Origin: Dolomedes plantarius
Taxonomy: Eukaryota > Arthropoda > Arachnida > Araneae > Dolomedidae
DNA length: 64,000 nucleotides
Direction of reading: 5' to 3'
Assembly: GCA_907164885.2 (NCBI GenBank)
Contig: OU015493.1
Span: 118,476,193 to 118,540,192, forward strand
Shown: piece by piece, positions 1 through 9,770 of the stretch
Layout: each line of letters begins with the position of its first letter
How positions within the stretch are numbered: the stretch's first letter is position 1
Notes under the pieces: generated by a model
Databases searched by the model: none
The model's input: the letters and a program-made list of their open reading frames with translations, nothing else
What the model was told of the DNA's origin: nothing
Translations under genes and position numbers: made by a program

Positions 1-144
1 AAGATCTTTAATTTATTTTTGCAACAATTTTTTTATGAGAAGTGGCTGTATAGTGGACATTACAAGGGTAATGATTCATAGAAGATTTAAAAAGTTCTAT
101 AGGTATACCATCATGGCCTTAAATTTGCCTCCTTTGTTTTAGTT

Positions 145-345
145 TGGTTTGGTTAACATCTGCTACTCGAGGACTAACTATCTCCGAGCCTACTGCTTGA
201 AGACGATCCCGAACGGCTACAAACGTCCATGCCAAGAGTGGGAACAGACCCACAGACCCGCATACTCGAACAGAGACGAACCCACAGACTCAGGTACCGA
301 ATGAAAGCGCCCTAGATATTCGGCCATTGTCCGGCAGGAACTGCA
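145..345 (-). mobile_element. tRNA-derived SINE
   Basis: Read on the minus strand from 345, the sequence has an A-box-like TGGCCGAATATCTAGGG and a B-box-like GGTTCGTCTC about 40 bases later, the spacing of a tRNA-derived pol III promoter. The head resembles the SINE head at 57316-57392, which shares the TGGCCGAAT and TAGGGCGCT blocks and the CATTCGGT block. No intact cloverleaf closes, so this is not called a tRNA gene. The 3' limit is uncertain. Confidence 0.5.
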
Positions 346-3289
346 TTTGCATCCTTTGGAAACTACTAAATGGTATACACTGCTATTACGATATGGCGAT
401 ACTTGTCTTACAGTCTTCCTATTTTACTTATCACTGATAATTTTGTGCTTCAATGTCTATCATTATTAGCCTAGAAATCTCGAGTTACTCTCTTCTCTCG
501 TAAGATGCCTCTCAAATCCTTTCTTGTTAACCTTTCATCTTGTTCATAATCCTCTCATGTTGAAAAGAGAAGATAGGGAAGATGCTGTAAAATAAAATAG
601 AGGGAGCAAACTTAGAACGCTTATGCTAAAAATCTGAAGTTGGGTCCTACTAAGTTTCACCAAATTATTTTCATTACCGTAGTTCTGCCCAACATACGGT
701 GTTATAAAATTGTATACCAAGATATATTTTCAATCGTGCCTTTAAATAATATTGTTCCCTTTCAATTACCATCTTCTGATAGAAAGATGAAATATTGAAG
801 AAAAAATTGCTAAGAAAGAGGGTACATTCGTTATCAGTATATCTCAGAGAGTTCCCAAATATTCTCCCGAGAGAGAAAGTTTTAAAAAAAATCGCAAATG
901 AAGAGAGAGAGTTGAAGATTAAGAAGGGTTTGCTTTACACAGATTCACATCTTTAAACCTTAAATTTACTGAAATTGGTTTCATTACAGCAGCCTCTAAT
1001 TGAAAAGTTACATTGGAAAGGAAGTGTATAGCTCCCAATAATAAAATCTCTTCCCAAAATATTTTAGGCGTGACAAAGAAAATCATTCTTACTAATTAAA
1101 AGCTGGTTTCTTGGAATCGGAAACATGCAAAATATTCCGCTGGATAATAAATATAAAGCTTTGCATTTATATATATGCGCGCATAAGGAGAAAGAATCAA
1201 CTGAGGAAAAATTCATTAAGTTTATAAAACGTTAGGCGTGTCAACCCCAGAAGTTTAAAATAGACTAATGGAGTATTGGTTTCCTTTAGTTCAATATTTC
1301 TCACTCTTTAGTTTGAATATAACCTAATTTATGTTTTAAAGAAAGGAATTGTTGAAACGTATCTAAGAGTAACGTGCGTTCACTCGACTCAGAACATTGA
1401 CTCATTCTTGACGACATCTTCCCACCTATTTCAGTTTAAAATATTATCCTTGTTCGAAGTTGTCCATTCAAACAAAACGAACAATAATATCTTTATTTCA
1501 GAAAACTCCAATTATTGAAAATTGTTCCTTACAAAGCTGTGGGTGCATACTGTTCCCACTCGACTAGTCACGATGTACGAGTTTTCCAAGTTTTGGATAC
1601 AAGTTCTGGCCTGATATTAATTGGCAACAATCATGCGAATTCGCTAAAATGGAGCAAAAAAGGGACACAGTTTGCCATTAAAGGAATTTTTATTGTCTTC
1701 TCTGAGAATAGGGCCAATTCTGAGGCACCTTTTCATTCCGCTGCATGAATAATGTAACTGCATCTTTTGTTCGACGCAAAGATATCCTTGTGCAGAAGTG
1801 GTCGTGTGGGCGGAAAATTGGATTTCGCTTTGCTCATAATAGCTGCTAATAAATTGAAAAATTCGGAACCGTATATTTCCATTGCTACTGACGCCAAGTT
1901 AATGGTTGGTTATTTTTTGTCGCTTTAACGGAAGCCGTTCTGCCTTTTCCCCCTTTTTTTTTGCATTTAGTGTTGCTTTGTGGGAATTATGAAGCACGTG
2001 GCAACCCTGAACGGCTGACTATTCGGGTGTTGAATAAGAGTTTAATTTCTATTCACACTTGATATTCGTGAGGTATTAACATGACTTGAACTATGCGTGT
2101 ATGGGTGTATTCCCAAACAGCATCGAGGCACAAAAGGATGAACTGAAATAAGAACCGTTTTAGCCTTTGGGCTGTACTGGGTCATGGCCTAGCATGATAT
2201 ACTTCGGATAGAATCAAAATATTTAAGCGAGAACAAAAGTATAAATTAGTCAATAAGCATGAATCTAATGCAATGCTTACTGTGCGTAGATATCATAAAT
2301 ATATCCAGTGTCATCAAATTTATTGGTCGTCAAATTGCGGTATCATGCTCAAGCCATTTTACTGAACACGGGATCTTCTTGCCCAAACAGAGTGGACTGT
2401 CAGCTGATTGTAGGGTTCCTTTTTAACTCCTGGAACTACCAACATCGTGCAGTGTTGCATTTTATTGCAAGGTTAGCACAGTAAGAACGTTGTGTGGCAT
2501 CATCGTGCCACATTGCTTACCGTATTGGCCAGAAAGAGACGAACTGAATGACATAAGATGTCTTTCCCTCATGTTGGAGAAGAGCGCGTTGTCTGCGGCA
2601 ATTTGCGTCTCATCAAGGATCGAATCCTAGGAAAAGGCCCATGAGCGGGATAATGCTCTCAGATTTCACAAGAAGACCTATTTAGTTTAGCTGGTAATAC
2701 CTTCTACGTGCATTTTTAAAACTTATCTACATTCATCCTCATTAGTTTTAGAATCAGTCTCCGATATCATGAAAAATATCCTGTAGCAGAAATTTAAAAG
2801 TCGACATATAAATGTTTTTCTCGCAAGCTAGCTGGAGAAAACAGATATTACTGATCACCAGTTACTTGTTTAAAGTATTTTGTCGTTTTGTCACATTAGC
2901 AATTTCAACGTTAGACTAACAAAAAGAAATAAAATTTATACGAACATTTGTAAATTATAACGGCTTTGTATAATTAATAATTTCCCCATACCTGTGCACT
3001 TATAAATAAAATATAACTTAAGATTAAAAATTTATAACAAATTTTAAAGAGACGGTGAAAAATTCTTTTTCTCTTAATAAGAAACATTTATAGGTTACGA
3101 AAAGTATGAATTTTCCTTTTAACTAATATACAGACAGTACTATATAATTCAAAGAAATCTGACTGATTTTAGATTAATTTAGATTCTAGTCGAAATTTTT
3201 CCATTGCTAAGATCAATAAATCAAAAATGTTTCTGCAATTTTTTGAATAATTACGAGCCTCATTTACGAATTGCTTAATGAATCGATAG
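346..3289. other. Gene-free A+T-rich stretch
   Basis: Both strands contain only short open frames with no recognisable domain. The longest, near 1515-1748, has neither family resemblance nor biased composition. A short GGATTCGATCCTT box-B-like motif occurs on the minus strand near 2620 but lacks a convincing partner A box. No TIR or long repeat was seen. Confidence 0.6.
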
Positions 3290-3368
3290 TAATAAATATA
3301 ACTAAAAATAAATAGAACAACAGAGCTAGATAATTATAAGAAGAATGCAGACAAAAAGCAAACAGAAA

Positions 3369-3554
3369 TCAAGCACTCAGGGCTTCACGCACCAGAGGCA
3401 AGATTCTGTAGTAATGCCGGAACTGAACCAGAAATCGAGGTAACCGACTGGTCTCATCATCAGGGATCCTGACCAAATCGGTTACCTCAAGGGGAAATTT
3501 CTGAATAGGATTCAGGTGTAACCAAAAGACATACCAAGGCCCCGAGTTCCCCAT
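3369..3554 (-). other. Conserved tail block with 52-nt hairpin, copy 1
   Basis: Positions 3437-3447 (GAGGTAACCGA) and 3478-3488 (TCGGTTACCTC) form a perfect 11-bp stem around a 30-nt loop. The same hairpin, with the same 52-nt span, occurs at 31729-31780 and 55768-55819. The block can also be read as a short open frame beginning MGNSGPW that is alignable with the other two copies, with a PDDETSRLP core. A structural RNA role and a small peptide are both possible. I do not recognise a protein family. Confidence 0.55.
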
Positions 3555-3798
3555 TGAAACATTTAGTCAAAAGAAAATGAAAAGACAGAGACAACTTACC
3601 ATAAGGGCTCAAAGCACCATACATGCAAGTACACATACAATCCTAATGAAAAGCCAAAGATGCCTGCATACCCTAATTCCGTAGGTGACGGTTATCGTGA
3701 AACAGCAGCCAATTTTACCCTAGTAGTTACGTCACTGTAACAAAACCACAGCACCACACCCCATTGAAGTTTAAACAAATGTAAACAGAAACCCTATC

Positions 3799-4327
3799 CT
3801 AAACGTTTTTAAAAATTCCTGAGTCTAAATACCATTTTTTTAAAACTTTTAAATTGCCGAAATTTTTAGGAAAATTGTTCTTACATAGGTTTTCCTCGAA
3901 AATGCTACATGCCTCCAAAAAATCTTCAGCGTTGTTACGTATGTTTTTTTTTCTGTATAGTTGTGAGTAGAAGATATTATAATAAATTTTATAGTTCAAG
4001 TTGTTATGGAAATTGGTAAACTTGATAACCACAAAGTTAAAATCTAATGTTTTATCATATATCCCAATTTTTAATTCGCTATTTTGAATTTTAATTTTTA
4101 AATCCACATAAGTCGCAAAATGATAATTATCATTAGTCCTGTTTAAAATTAGTTCCTTTGGGTAGATTTGATTAAGAAATTCCAAATCGTTGCAGTTAAA
4201 AATTATAAGGTCATCAATATACATAAAACCGGTAATATTATTTGAGTTAAGAAATTTAGTTTCGTAAGAATGCAAGAAGATGTTTGCAGAGGCGCTAGAG
4301 AAGCTATTTCCCATAGGGATACCCTTT
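3799..4327 (-). pseudogene. Reverse transcriptase fragment (Penelope-like)
   Basis: The frame starting MGNSFSSASANIFLHSYE is RT motif B, followed by the catalytic box in YIDDLIIFN (motif C), then a YVDLKIKI strand and a C-terminal FHNNLNYKI...SQLYR region typical of the RT thumb in Penelope-like elements. The fragment ends at a stop after the LDSGIFKNV block. The frame continues upstream into motif B residues (NQIKG) that are now at 9635-9770 because of the 5.3 kb insertion. Palm motif A and the N-terminal half are not visible, and no GIY-YIG endonuclease is seen. It is close in sequence to the fragment at 54866-55443, so the two are recent relatives. It is a dead fragment. Confidence 0.65.
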
Positions 4328-4920
4328 TAGCCCAGTCAAAATAGGTTTTATGGCTAAAAAAAATATGAAAGTTTTGAAATTTGGTGGAGATGTTTGTTTA
4401 GGCATGCTAATGAACATACTAAAAGTCCCCACCGATCAGACTTGAGCTTTCGCCGCCATCTTGGAAAATGTGTACACTTTTTTGGTTTTTTGGAAATAAC
4501 TTTAAAAATATTTATTTTAAAAAAATAATTAAATACAAAAATTAAAGAACATTAAATTATGAACAAAAATCATTCATAATTTTTTTTTTATATGTCTAAC
4601 AGGAACAAAGATAATTGACTTTGAAAAGAGCGCACTATCACACCTGGGACGCGCAAGCGCGGTTCCCCATCGCGGTGGGGGGAGATAGCCGCGCATGTGC
4701 ATACCATAATTAGCCAAATTAGTTTTACACTAAATGGGAAGGTTTTTTGTATATTTTTTCAAATAACTAGGGAAATATTAACTTTACGTAAAAAAAGTTT
4801 ATTTCAAATATTAAAAAACATTAAATTATGTACAAAAACGATTTTATACATTTTTGTCGTAAACCTAACAGGAACGAAGATATTGACTATAAAATGCGCG
4901 TTGATAATGGAGGTAGCTTC
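4328..4920. repeat. Left TIR of the 5.3 kb transposon
   Basis: This is nearly the exact reverse complement of 9034-9634. It contains two related internal blocks ending in the motif AACAGGAACRAAGAT (near 4600 and 4870) and a GC-rich core GACGCGCAAGCGCGGTTCCC near 4650, unusual for the A+T-rich surroundings. Confidence 0.85.
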
Positions 4921-5537
4921 AAAGTCTCGTTGCAGGCTCTCTTCTTTGAATTTCTAACCTCTCCCACATTTCGGCATTCTTTAAACACAAGAAAATAGAC
5001 TTTAATGTTTTTGGCTATGTAGATAATTAATCATTATTAATTTTATAAATGAATGTAGTAAACTTGGGGGTATTCACTATCAGATTTCCATTGCGAATAA
5101 TTGTTCAAGCTTACCTACTTCAGGATATACGTGGTTTTTAGGTACGGGATTCTCCCCTTCGTCAGGCATGTATAGATCATTTATGGATCCGCTAGCATCG
5201 GCCCATTCATCAACTTCTTTCATTCGATCGTCATCATCAACAGGTCTGATGCCATTCTGACATACCCCATTGCAATTATTGCAGGCCGTTGTGCAGTTGA
5301 TGCCTGCTTTCCGACATCCGCATCTTACTCCACAGTCAGTTTGCAGTTGCAAAACACCATGTTTAAAACTGAATCGGTAGCTATTGCATCCATAATTGTG
5401 ATGGGCACAAGAATTTTCTCTTGACGCTTCCAGCCCCACAGGCAGTTGGGCCTTTCTTTTTCAGGTGCTCCAAAGTCTTCGTCATTTAAATTTCGATGGC
5501 TCGTATTTGAGTGTGTGCGTTTAACCCTTTGCTCCCC

Positions 5538-5560
5538 GGTGTTCCATATAGTGGAACACC
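5538..5560. promoter_or_regulatory. Subterminal palindrome P1 of the piggyBac-like element
   Basis: A perfect 9-bp dyad GGTGTTCCA / TGGAACACC with a 5-nt spacer, starting 13 bases inside the left end. It is probably a transposase-binding site, by inference from position. Confidence 0.6.
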
Positions 5561-5873
5561 AAAATTTACTCGCTTCTAAAACCGTCAAAAGTCTGTTAAA
5601 AACTAAGCAATTAGCTTCATTTTTTACTTTGATCTACTCTTTTTGATAATACATGGCAGCGTGTCACAAGCCCATACATACCCTCGTTCCAGTGGCGTTA
5701 TAAAAAAGAGCCATATTTCAGAGCCATAATTTAAAAATCATTTTTAAATACAAAAAAAATTGCAAGGAAAAAAATTTCTATGTTATTGTATTGGCTATAC
5801 TCTAAACTATTTATTCTATATTATTTTAAATTTTTTATACCGAAATCATAGAAATAACGAAAGATTTTCAAAA

Positions 5874-5896
5874 GGTGTTCCATGATATGGAACACT
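5874..5896. promoter_or_regulatory. Internal palindrome P2 of the piggyBac-like element
   Basis: GGTGTTCCA-N5-TGGAACACT, 349 bases from the left end. The right half continues as TGGAACACTGGGAAACTAG (5888-5906), which recurs inverted at 6496-6514, so P2 and P3 are also arms of a larger inverted repeat. Confidence 0.6.
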
Positions 5897-6505
5897 GGGA
5901 AACTAGAGCAGTTTGCGCAGTAGAACACGTGTTTCTCCCTGGAGACCTCTCTGTCCAGCTTAGCCAGTCCAAACCGGTTCAACTTCTACCGCATACCTCG
6001 AACAAAAGCCCTATGTCCAAAATCCAGTGCAATACTAGTCTTCCGGGCTCCTCGTTGTTCGTCGATTGCCTGGGCAGCATCCTGGCATCCTCGAGTTTAC
6101 GAACAGTGAACTCGAGGACCTGTAATGTTGCAAAACCTGCAATGTTGGTTTTTGCTTTTTTCAGAACGGACCGACGTGCTTCCAAAAATATCACGAAGCA
6201 AAAAATAAGTTAGTGAATATTTTTAAGTGTAGGAACAGCTTTTGTATATAGGAACTGTAAAATTTATTTAAAATCATATATAATCAAGTTTTTTTATTGT
6301 GTTTTTATTTGTGTGTTTTTTGTATATAGGAACTGGTTTTGTAAAAATAGGAACTTATTTTGTATATAGGAACTGTAAATATTTATGTAAAATCATATAT
6401 AATCAAGTTTTTTTGTTGTATTTTTATTTGTGTGTGTGCGTTTTTTCTACTGTTCGCTTCACCGCAATGCTCACTTAGCCGCACTTTTCAAAGCGCTAGT
6501 TTCCC

Positions 6506-6528
6506 AGTGTTCCAGGTCATGGAACACC
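6506..6528. promoter_or_regulatory. Subterminal palindrome P3 of the piggyBac-like element
   Basis: AGTGTTCCA-N5-TGGAACACC, ending 127 bases from the right end of the element. Same dyad as P1 and P2. Confidence 0.6.
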
Positions 6529-8889
6529 CACAAAATCGAAACCGGAAGTGCAACCTTTATGAAATTTTAACTGTGTACTCCTTTAAGCCTAAACAGAGTG
6601 CCTACAAATTTTTAGGTCATAATTTCAACTTTAAAGGGTACTGGGAAGTAAAGAGTTAAGGTTTCTTCGATGGTGGCTCAGTAGCAAAATCTCGAAACAA
6701 CTCACGGAGATTTTTACATTCCAAATCCGATATGTCCATGCCGTCAGAAATTATTTTTGCTAAAGCTGTTTGGGTCAATAAATGAGCTCGGACGGCCCTA
6801 GCGTATGCATGGCCAGGCAACATTTTTTCTACTGACGTAGGTGCATAAATCAAAGTGAGTATTTCTTTTAACCCACTTCCATTCATTATGTACCCAACGC
6901 AGCCTAAGAATGACATTAAAAGATGGAATCCACCAAGCCTCACAATACAACTTGATAATAATGGATTGGAAGTTGAAACGACTATCTCTCGAGCTTCAAT
7001 ATACTGTGGTTGGTCAAACGTGAGTATGCAAGACTTTTGGTGCATTTTAACACACTGTTGGGCAGCATATTTCAGCACAGTGAAACTGGTGTCATACTTG
7101 CTTGGTGGTGAATAAACAAAAGGAAGGGGTATTACTTTGGTCTTTTCACAAGGCTGGTTTCTGGTTATACAATGGAAAAATCCTTTCAATTCAGGTATCT
7201 GTGGAAGACCTAACCACTTAGCACACATCCAGGAGATATCAGATGGCTTAGGCAGTGGTAAATCTTCCGCTAAAGGATTTAAGACATTCAAATCTTCGAT
7301 AGTAATTGTTTTTAACCCAGGCCCTCGAAAATTTTCAAGCGTTTCCAGAGGAATGATTCCCATTTTGCCTACGGTCGATGCGGATGTAAGTTCGGTTAAT
7401 TTTTTTAACTTCGTCCCGGGTTCCACTGCTGACGCTGGAGTAAAACAAGCAATGCCCCTCATGCTATGAAACGTATTCAGGCCATCGATTGTCGACACAT
7501 TGAAATCTGCATTGTCAAATACGAATTGGTAAAATGATCCCTCGCGCATTTGAGATTGCGGATGATTTATGGCTGACATCTCAAGTGTTTGGGCTTCATA
7601 GTAAGAAGAACAAAATCCCAAATTCGAGAACATTGTTATTAAATTCTTGGAACAGAACTTTTTGTACAAAAATAAAGTAAGACCATTGAGCAGAGGAGAC
7701 ATAAATGATCGTGTCCTTAGAGCTGATATAATGACGTGAGCTATTGAAGTGACTTTTTTTTCTGCCTTAGCAGTCTTTTTTTTTAATAATCAAGTGCTCC
7801 AAAAAAAATTTTAGGCTTTCCAGAATGCCCTTGTTCACATCTCTGAAAAGTTATCACTTGAAGGGTAGCAATGAGTGTCATAAACTGGTGTCTGGATATC
7901 TTCTTTTATTATGGCTGCAGCAGTTTGTACTATTCGTAGACGCTCCTCACGATCATTCGGTATCCTTTTGTCGTACCAAGAGTCTGATAAGACTTTCATT
8001 CCAGTATTACGTAAACATAAGACAGTAACTTTTTTGGAGTTTGAAGCAAAAATAATGCCAACCCCGTATTTTTGTTTCAACTTATTTCTCAAAGTGATGT
8101 CGTCTGAAACTAGCCCTGTAATTTGAGATTTGAGTTCGGGTAGTGAGAATTGACAGTCGTCATTATTATCAAGGAAGAAGGATATTTCGTCTACAGCTGC
8201 TGAGGCGTAATCCGACTCAGGCCGCCCTCTCTTTCTGATTGGTGCAGTGTGTACAAAAAAAGTCATGAAGCAATCTTGGTAATAAATCGCATCAGCTGCA
8301 ACTAAATCATCAACGTTTATTATACGACACTGAACTTCCTCACCCCACTGGTCATGTCTATTCTCTGTAGCTTCAAGAACTTTGTTTTTCATTTCGAGAC
8401 TCCTAACTTCGTACATAGTTCTTCGCCTGTCAGTTGGTTTTTTCTTTTGTCTTGCTTTGAATTCTTCGTCTATCACTGCCGTACAAAAGAAACATTTTGT
8501 TCGAAAATTGAACTGTGGTAAAAAAGATCGTAAACTTACCGCGCGCTCTTCACTTTGGGATGTTGACGCGATTTCTGCATTTCTTTTTAAATCAACTTTT
8601 ATACTTCATGATCTGGTGTATTTTCTCTGACACAACGAATGAACCATAACAGATTTTAAATGTTCCAACTGTTCATGCTTATTGTCTTTTCCTTGGACAC
8701 TAGCTCTCTTTAAAGCGTCGATCCCCTTTTCTCCTACATTCACGAAATCATCATTTGACATTAATTTTTTACATATAAAACATAGTTCCGTGTCAGCTAT
8801 TGTTCACAGACGCACATGGAACGGTGACTATTAACTGGCTAGGAAAATACTAGGGTAAGACCGATTTGGCGCCTTACGGAATACACATG

Positions 8890-9010
8890 AGCGTGTCTTC
8901 CAGCTATCGCGATGGGCACCCACGCAAGCGCGTCCCTGGTGTAATAGCGCGCTCTTTCCAAAGTCAATTATCTTTGTTCGTGTTAGACTTATAAAAAAAT
9001 ATAATATGTG
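8890..9010. repeat. Extra direct copy of a TIR sub-block
   Basis: The stretch with ACGCAAGCGCGTCCC, then GCGCGCTCTTTCCAAAGTC and ATCTTTGTTCGTGTTAGAC, repeats the TIR segment at about 9281-9365 in the same orientation. The right arm therefore has one more sub-block than the left arm. Confidence 0.7.
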
Positions 9011-9033
9011 TTTTTTGTGCATTGTTTTTTGTA

Positions 9034-9634
9034 GAAGCTACCTCCATTATCAACGCTCATTTTATAGTCAATACCTTCGTTCCTGTTAGGCTTACGACAA
9101 AAATGTATAAAATCGTTTTTGTACATAATTTAATGTTTTTAAATTTTTGAAATAAACTTTTTTTACGCAAAGTTAATATTTCCCTAGTTATTTGAAAAAA
9201 TACAAAAAACCTTCCCATTTAGTGTAAAACTAATTTGACTAATTATGGTATGCACATGCGCGGCTATCTCCCCCCCACCGCGATGGGGAACCGCGCTTGC
9301 GCGTCCCAGGTGTGATAGTGCGCTCTTTTCAAAGTCAATTATCTTTGTTCCTGTTAGACATATAAAAAATGTTATGAATGATTTTTGTTCATAATTTAAT
9401 GCTCTTTAATTTTTGCATTTAATTATTTTTTATAAAATCAATATTTTTAAAGATATTTCCAAAAAACCAAAAAAGTGCACACATTTTCCAAGATGGCGGC
9501 GAAAGCTCAAGTCTGATCGGTGGGGACTTTTAGTATGTTCATTAGCATGCCTAAACAAACATCTCCACCAAATTTCAAAACTTTCATATTTTTTTTAGCC
9601 ATTCGTCAAAATCGGGTCTATTTTGACTGGGGTA
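9034..9634. repeat. Right TIR of the 5.3 kb transposon
   Basis: Inverted partner of 4328-4920. It ends CTATTTTGACTGGGGTA immediately before the TTT target duplication at 9635-9637. Confidence 0.85.
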
Positions 9635-9770
9635 TTTATCTGATTAAAGAAACTCAAGCCATTAAAGAGGTAGTTTTTAAAAATATCGTTAGCAATAAAA
9701 GATTTTTGTCCTTAAAACACAGTTTCTTTAAAATTAAAGAATTCAGTATTCTGTTCAGATAAAAAATTAA
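9635..9770 (-). pseudogene. Upstream piece of the Penelope-like RT, copy 1
   Basis: Read on the minus strand, this piece encodes DIFKNYLFNG...FFNQIK, matching the segment upstream of motif B at about 54870-54930 (FDNYLFNGMGFFKQIK). It joins directly to 4327 when the insertion 4328-9634 and one TTT are removed. There is an in-frame stop farther upstream, so this copy was already decaying or is degenerate there. Confidence 0.65.

Larger units (their letters stand above)
3290..4327 (-). mobile_element. Penelope-like retroelement, copy 1 (3' part)
   Basis: This is the downstream part of a retroelement on the minus strand: a reverse transcriptase end (4327-3799), then about 500 bases of conserved tail. 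The tail matches 31333-31990 and 54841-56105, including the block whose reverse complement reads ACCATAACCGTCACTTA near 3690. The upstream part of the same copy is at 9635-9770, displaced by the insertion 4328-9634. The order of RT, tail and 52-nt hairpin is the same in all copies. The assignment to Penelope-like elements rests on RT motifs and on the inverted tail fragment at copy 2; another RT class is possible. Confidence 0.6.
5525..6655 (+). mobile_element. piggyBac-like non-autonomous element, TTAA-flanked
   Basis: TTAA occurs at 5521-5524 and 6656-6659. The inner termini CCCTTTGCTCCCCGGT and, inverted, CTCTTTACTTCCCAGT differ only by transitions. The interior has no recognisable transposase. 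It holds three palindromes of one type (5538-5560, 5874-5896, 6506-6528) and a tandem duplication near 6236-6310 and 6356-6440 containing TGTATATAGGAACTG. The element interrupts the minus-strand protein remnant right after the codons for PPSKKP, and the frame downstream resumes at KRTHSNTSHRN, one base out of phase. Confidence 0.8.
5080..8797 (-). pseudogene. Decayed transposon protein with VRLGGFHLLMSFLG core and CXC-like tail
   Basis: On the minus strand, pieces collinear with one large protein family can be followed. The N-terminal zinc-like LCFICKKLMS is at about 8790. VHSLCQRKYTR lies near 8630, then TKCFFCTAVIDEE near 8480. A 213-residue stretch at 8476-7835 includes DLVAADAIYYQDC. A frameshifted link follows at 7834-7703. 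A 348-residue core (7702-6656) carries DNADFNVSTIDGLNTFHSM, CILTFDQPQYIEA and VRLGGFHLLMSFLGCVGYI. After the piggyBac-like insertion comes a tail (5520-5080) with the cysteine cluster CGVRCGCRKAGINC...CNNC. I recall this architecture from repetitive uncharacterized proteins of arthropods; its enzymatic role is unknown to me. The gene has at least three frameshifts plus the insertion, so it is dead. No start codon is visible, so the N-terminus is incomplete. Confidence 0.75.
4328..9634 (-). mobile_element. 5.3 kb long-TIR DNA transposon (Academ-like, tentative)
   Basis: The two ends are inverted repeats of about 600 bp (4328-4920 and 9034-9634) with termini TAGCCCAGTCAAAATAG and TACCCCAGTCAAAATAG. 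TTT flanks both sides (4325-4327 and 9635-9637). Removing the element restores the Penelope-like RT frame across the junction (QIK | GIPMGNS), so the 3-bp duplication is well supported. The interior encodes a decayed multi-domain protein on the minus strand. A 3-bp target duplication, together with the protein's resemblance from memory to Academ-type transposases, suggests that superfamily, but I cannot confirm it. The element is itself interrupted by a piggyBac-like element at 5525-6655. Confidence 0.75.

Noticed and set aside
1515..1748. 77-codon coding frame
   Set aside because: No start context, family resemblance or neighbouring exon signal.
2560..2680. tRNA-like or SINE sequence on the minus strand
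   Set aside because: Only a box-B-like GGATTCGATCCTT is present; no matching A box at the right distance.
3437..3488. Hammerhead ribozyme in the Penelope-like hairpin (CTGANGA box in the loop)
   Set aside because: Penelope-like elements can carry hammerheads and the loop has CTGATGA/CTGACGA, but no GAA box or three-way junction follows at the right place in any copy.
4328..4329. TA target duplication for the 5.3 kb transposon (Tc1/mariner type)
   Set aside because: Using TA as the duplication leaves five extra bases in the host RT frame; TTT restores the frame exactly.
5875..6213. 112-codon frame in the piggyBac-like element as a transposase
   Set aside because: No piggyBac motif is visible; it overlaps palindrome P2 and looks incidental.
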